From positions 1 to 23,898 of the forward strand of contig CALCBC010000072.1 of assembly GCA_937898525.1 (NCBI GenBank): a DNA stretch of 23,898 nt, read 5' to 3'. Positions 22,887-23,898 of the stretch are shown one piece after another (the first letter of the stretch is position 1; every line of letters starts with the position of its first letter). Made by a program: the position numbers and the translations under genes. The DNA is from an uncultured Sphingomonadales bacterium. GTDB taxonomy: Bacteria > Pseudomonadota > Alphaproteobacteria > Sphingomonadales > Sphingomonadaceae. The notes under the pieces are model-generated. The model searched no databases. It had not been told where the DNA came from and saw nothing but the letters and a program-made list of their open reading frames with translations.

Positions 22887-23468
22887 ATGCTTGGGAGTGG
22901 TCTCAGGTCGCTCGGCGTCGGCGCCGTGGCGCTAGCGCTGGCGGGCCTCGCCATGCCGGCACAGGCGCAGTTCGGCGGCCTCCTGCGCGGCTCGCGCAGT
23001 TCGAGCTCGAGCAGCGACGACAAGTGTGCCGAGTCCAACCGCAGCGCCGGATCGCGCATTGCCGGCGGCATCATCGGTTCGCTCGCCGGCCGGGCGGCGG
23101 GCAGCGCCGGCGGGCTGCTGACTTACGTTCCGGTCGCCTCGCTCGCCGACCAGCTGACACACTCGATCGCCTGCCGGCTCGATCCCGAGGAACAGCAGCA
23201 GGCGGCCAACGCGACGCTCGAGGCGACTCGTTCGGCCGACGGCAGCGAGGACGGAGCGCCCCAAGTCGGCCAGATGGCCGCCTGGACTTCGAACACGCGC
23301 GAGGATGTCTCGGGCACCTCCACCGTGGTCGCCAGCAACGATGTCGACGAAAACGGCCTGCAGTGCATCATGGTCTCCGACGTGATCATCGTGAAGGGTG
23401 AGGAGACCCGGGCCGAGAAGCGCATGTGTCGCCGCCCGCCAGCGGCGCGATACGCGATCGCCGCATGA
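22887..23468 (+). CDS. Exported glycine-zipper surface-antigen-like protein
   Basis: The 193-residue protein has a signal peptide cut after Ala27 (PAQA|Q). A Ser-rich stretch is followed by a glycine zipper (GGIIGSLAGRAAGSAGG, about 55-71). The C-terminal part (about 130-193) resembles the 17-kDa surface-antigen fold: WTSNTREDVSGTSTV, then GLQCIMVSDVIIVKGEE and a basic tail (MCRRPPAAR). The location is probably the periplasm or outer membrane. The ATG at 22887 has aagga 6 nt upstream; the frame opens earlier at 22764 inside nadE, not used. The stop overlaps the next ATG (ATGA), so it is coupled to the Clp-like gene. Confidence 0.8.
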   Translation: MLGSGLRSLGVGAVALALAGLAMPAQAQFGGLLRGSRSSSSSSDDKCAESNRSAGSRIAGGIIGSLAGRAAGSAGGLLTYVPVASLADQLTHSIACRLDPEEQQQAANATLEATRSADGSEDGAPQVGQMAAWTSNTREDVSGTSTVVASNDVDENGLQCIMVSDVIIVKGEETRAEKRMCRRPPAARYAIAA

Positions 23469-23898
23469 CGCGGTGGTTGCGGCCGGTCGCCGCGCTTGCG
23501 GCGCTGGCGTTGCTCGGCGCAGCCAACGATCCCAAGAACCCGACCTGCCCGGCGGAACCGGGCTGGGGGCCGGCCCGGGCCATGACGCTCACTCCGCGCA
23601 CCGTGGATGGCAAGCACATCCTCATCGCCGAGGGAATCATCGACGCAGGCCTGCCGGAGCGGCTCCGCGCAGCGATTGAGCGCGACGATCTGATCGAGGA
23701 GATCTGGCTGCGTTCGCGCGGTGGCGATGCACGGGCCGGGAACGAGGCCGGCAAGGTGATCCGCTCGTTCACGGGGATGGCCACGCGCATTCCACGGGAC
23801 TGGGTCTGCTTCTCCGCCTGCAACTTCGTGTTCATGGGCGGCGACCGCCGCTTCGTCGATCCGGGCGGGATCTTCATGGTCCACATGTTCACCCACAC
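23465..23898 (+). CDS. Exported Clp-like/crotonase-fold serine protease, 3' end outside window
   Basis: The frame is open to the last base (144 codons plus 2 nt), so the gene is partial. A hydrophobic N-terminal segment (RPVAALAALALLGAA) is a probable signal peptide or anchor. The mature part has IWLRSRGGDARAGNEAGKVI, then VCFSACNFVFMGG, where Ser117 in CFSACN is the likely nucleophile, and GIFMVHMFTH with His140 or His144. These are the elements of periplasmic ClpP-like proteins (COG3904 type), which lack an ATPase partner. The ATG overlaps the preceding stop by 4 bases. Function and substrate are unknown. Confidence 0.8.
   Translation, partial: MTRWLRPVAALAALALLGAANDPKNPTCPAEPGWGPARAMTLTPRTVDGKHILIAEGIIDAGLPERLRAAIERDDLIEEIWLRSRGGDARAGNEAGKVIRSFTGMATRIPRDWVCFSACNFVFMGGDRRFVDPGGIFMVHMFTH

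Overview
The window is high-GC DNA from an alphaproteobacterium. A CckA-type hybrid histidine kinase lies directly downstream of smpB and a DUF2062 membrane protein. Several promoter boxes sit almost on the start codon, and short imperfect palindromes of the ccggcgaaagccggg type fill some intergenic spaces. Together these point to Sphingomonadales (Sphingomonadaceae or Erythrobacteraceae). This is a judgement from gene content, not from a marker-gene search. No tRNA, rRNA, CRISPR array, IS element or phage gene was seen.

Layout. 1-156: a 7-bp tandem repeat and its degenerate inverted counterpart. 157-3723 (minus): smpB, DUF2062, cckA, read in that order. 3724-5630: an S9-peptidase remnant, a small basic protein, and a convergent DUF885-type metallopeptidase lipoprotein. 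5695-6879 (plus): a flavin acyl-CoA-dehydrogenase-like enzyme. 7006-9902: dapA and a soluble lytic transglycosylase, divergently transcribed and bracketed by two copies of a palindromic repeat. 10053-11353 (plus): greB, a coupled small ORF and a small exported protein. 11450-12118 (minus): an outer-membrane beta-barrel. 12394-14627 (plus): rlmN coupled to a YciB-like membrane protein with an extra soluble N-terminal domain. 14628-15503 (minus): an exported aspartyl protease. 15635-16876 (plus): cyclopropane-fatty-acid synthase. 17169-19496 (plus): a glycine-zipper protein with a strong terminator, a SAM methyltransferase and an amidohydrolase. 19498-19886 (minus): a frameshifted small gene. 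19978-22819 (plus): a PncC/CinA-C protein followed by NAD synthetase. 22887-23898 (plus): a glycine-zipper surface-antigen-like protein coupled to an exported Clp-like serine protease that runs off the window.

Most of the window is ordinary core-genome housekeeping and envelope biology. The most unusual part is at 19978-22819. A CinA-C/PncC family gene, predicted NMN deamidase family, lies 28 bp before a glutamine-dependent NAD synthetase. That synthetase carries an in-frame N-terminal XRE-type helix-turn-helix of about 85 residues. A perfect 6-bp inverted repeat abuts its ATG. Read together, this is a candidate self-regulating NAD-recycling unit in which the last enzyme of the pathway carries its own DNA-binding domain. 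The PncC member also appears to lack the serine expected at the active site.

Secondary points of interest are promoters placed so close to the ATG of smpB, rlmN and cfa that their mRNAs should be leaderless, a palindrome filling the promoter spacer of the amidohydrolase gene, and a hairpin just upstream of the ribosome binding site of the outer-membrane protein gene.
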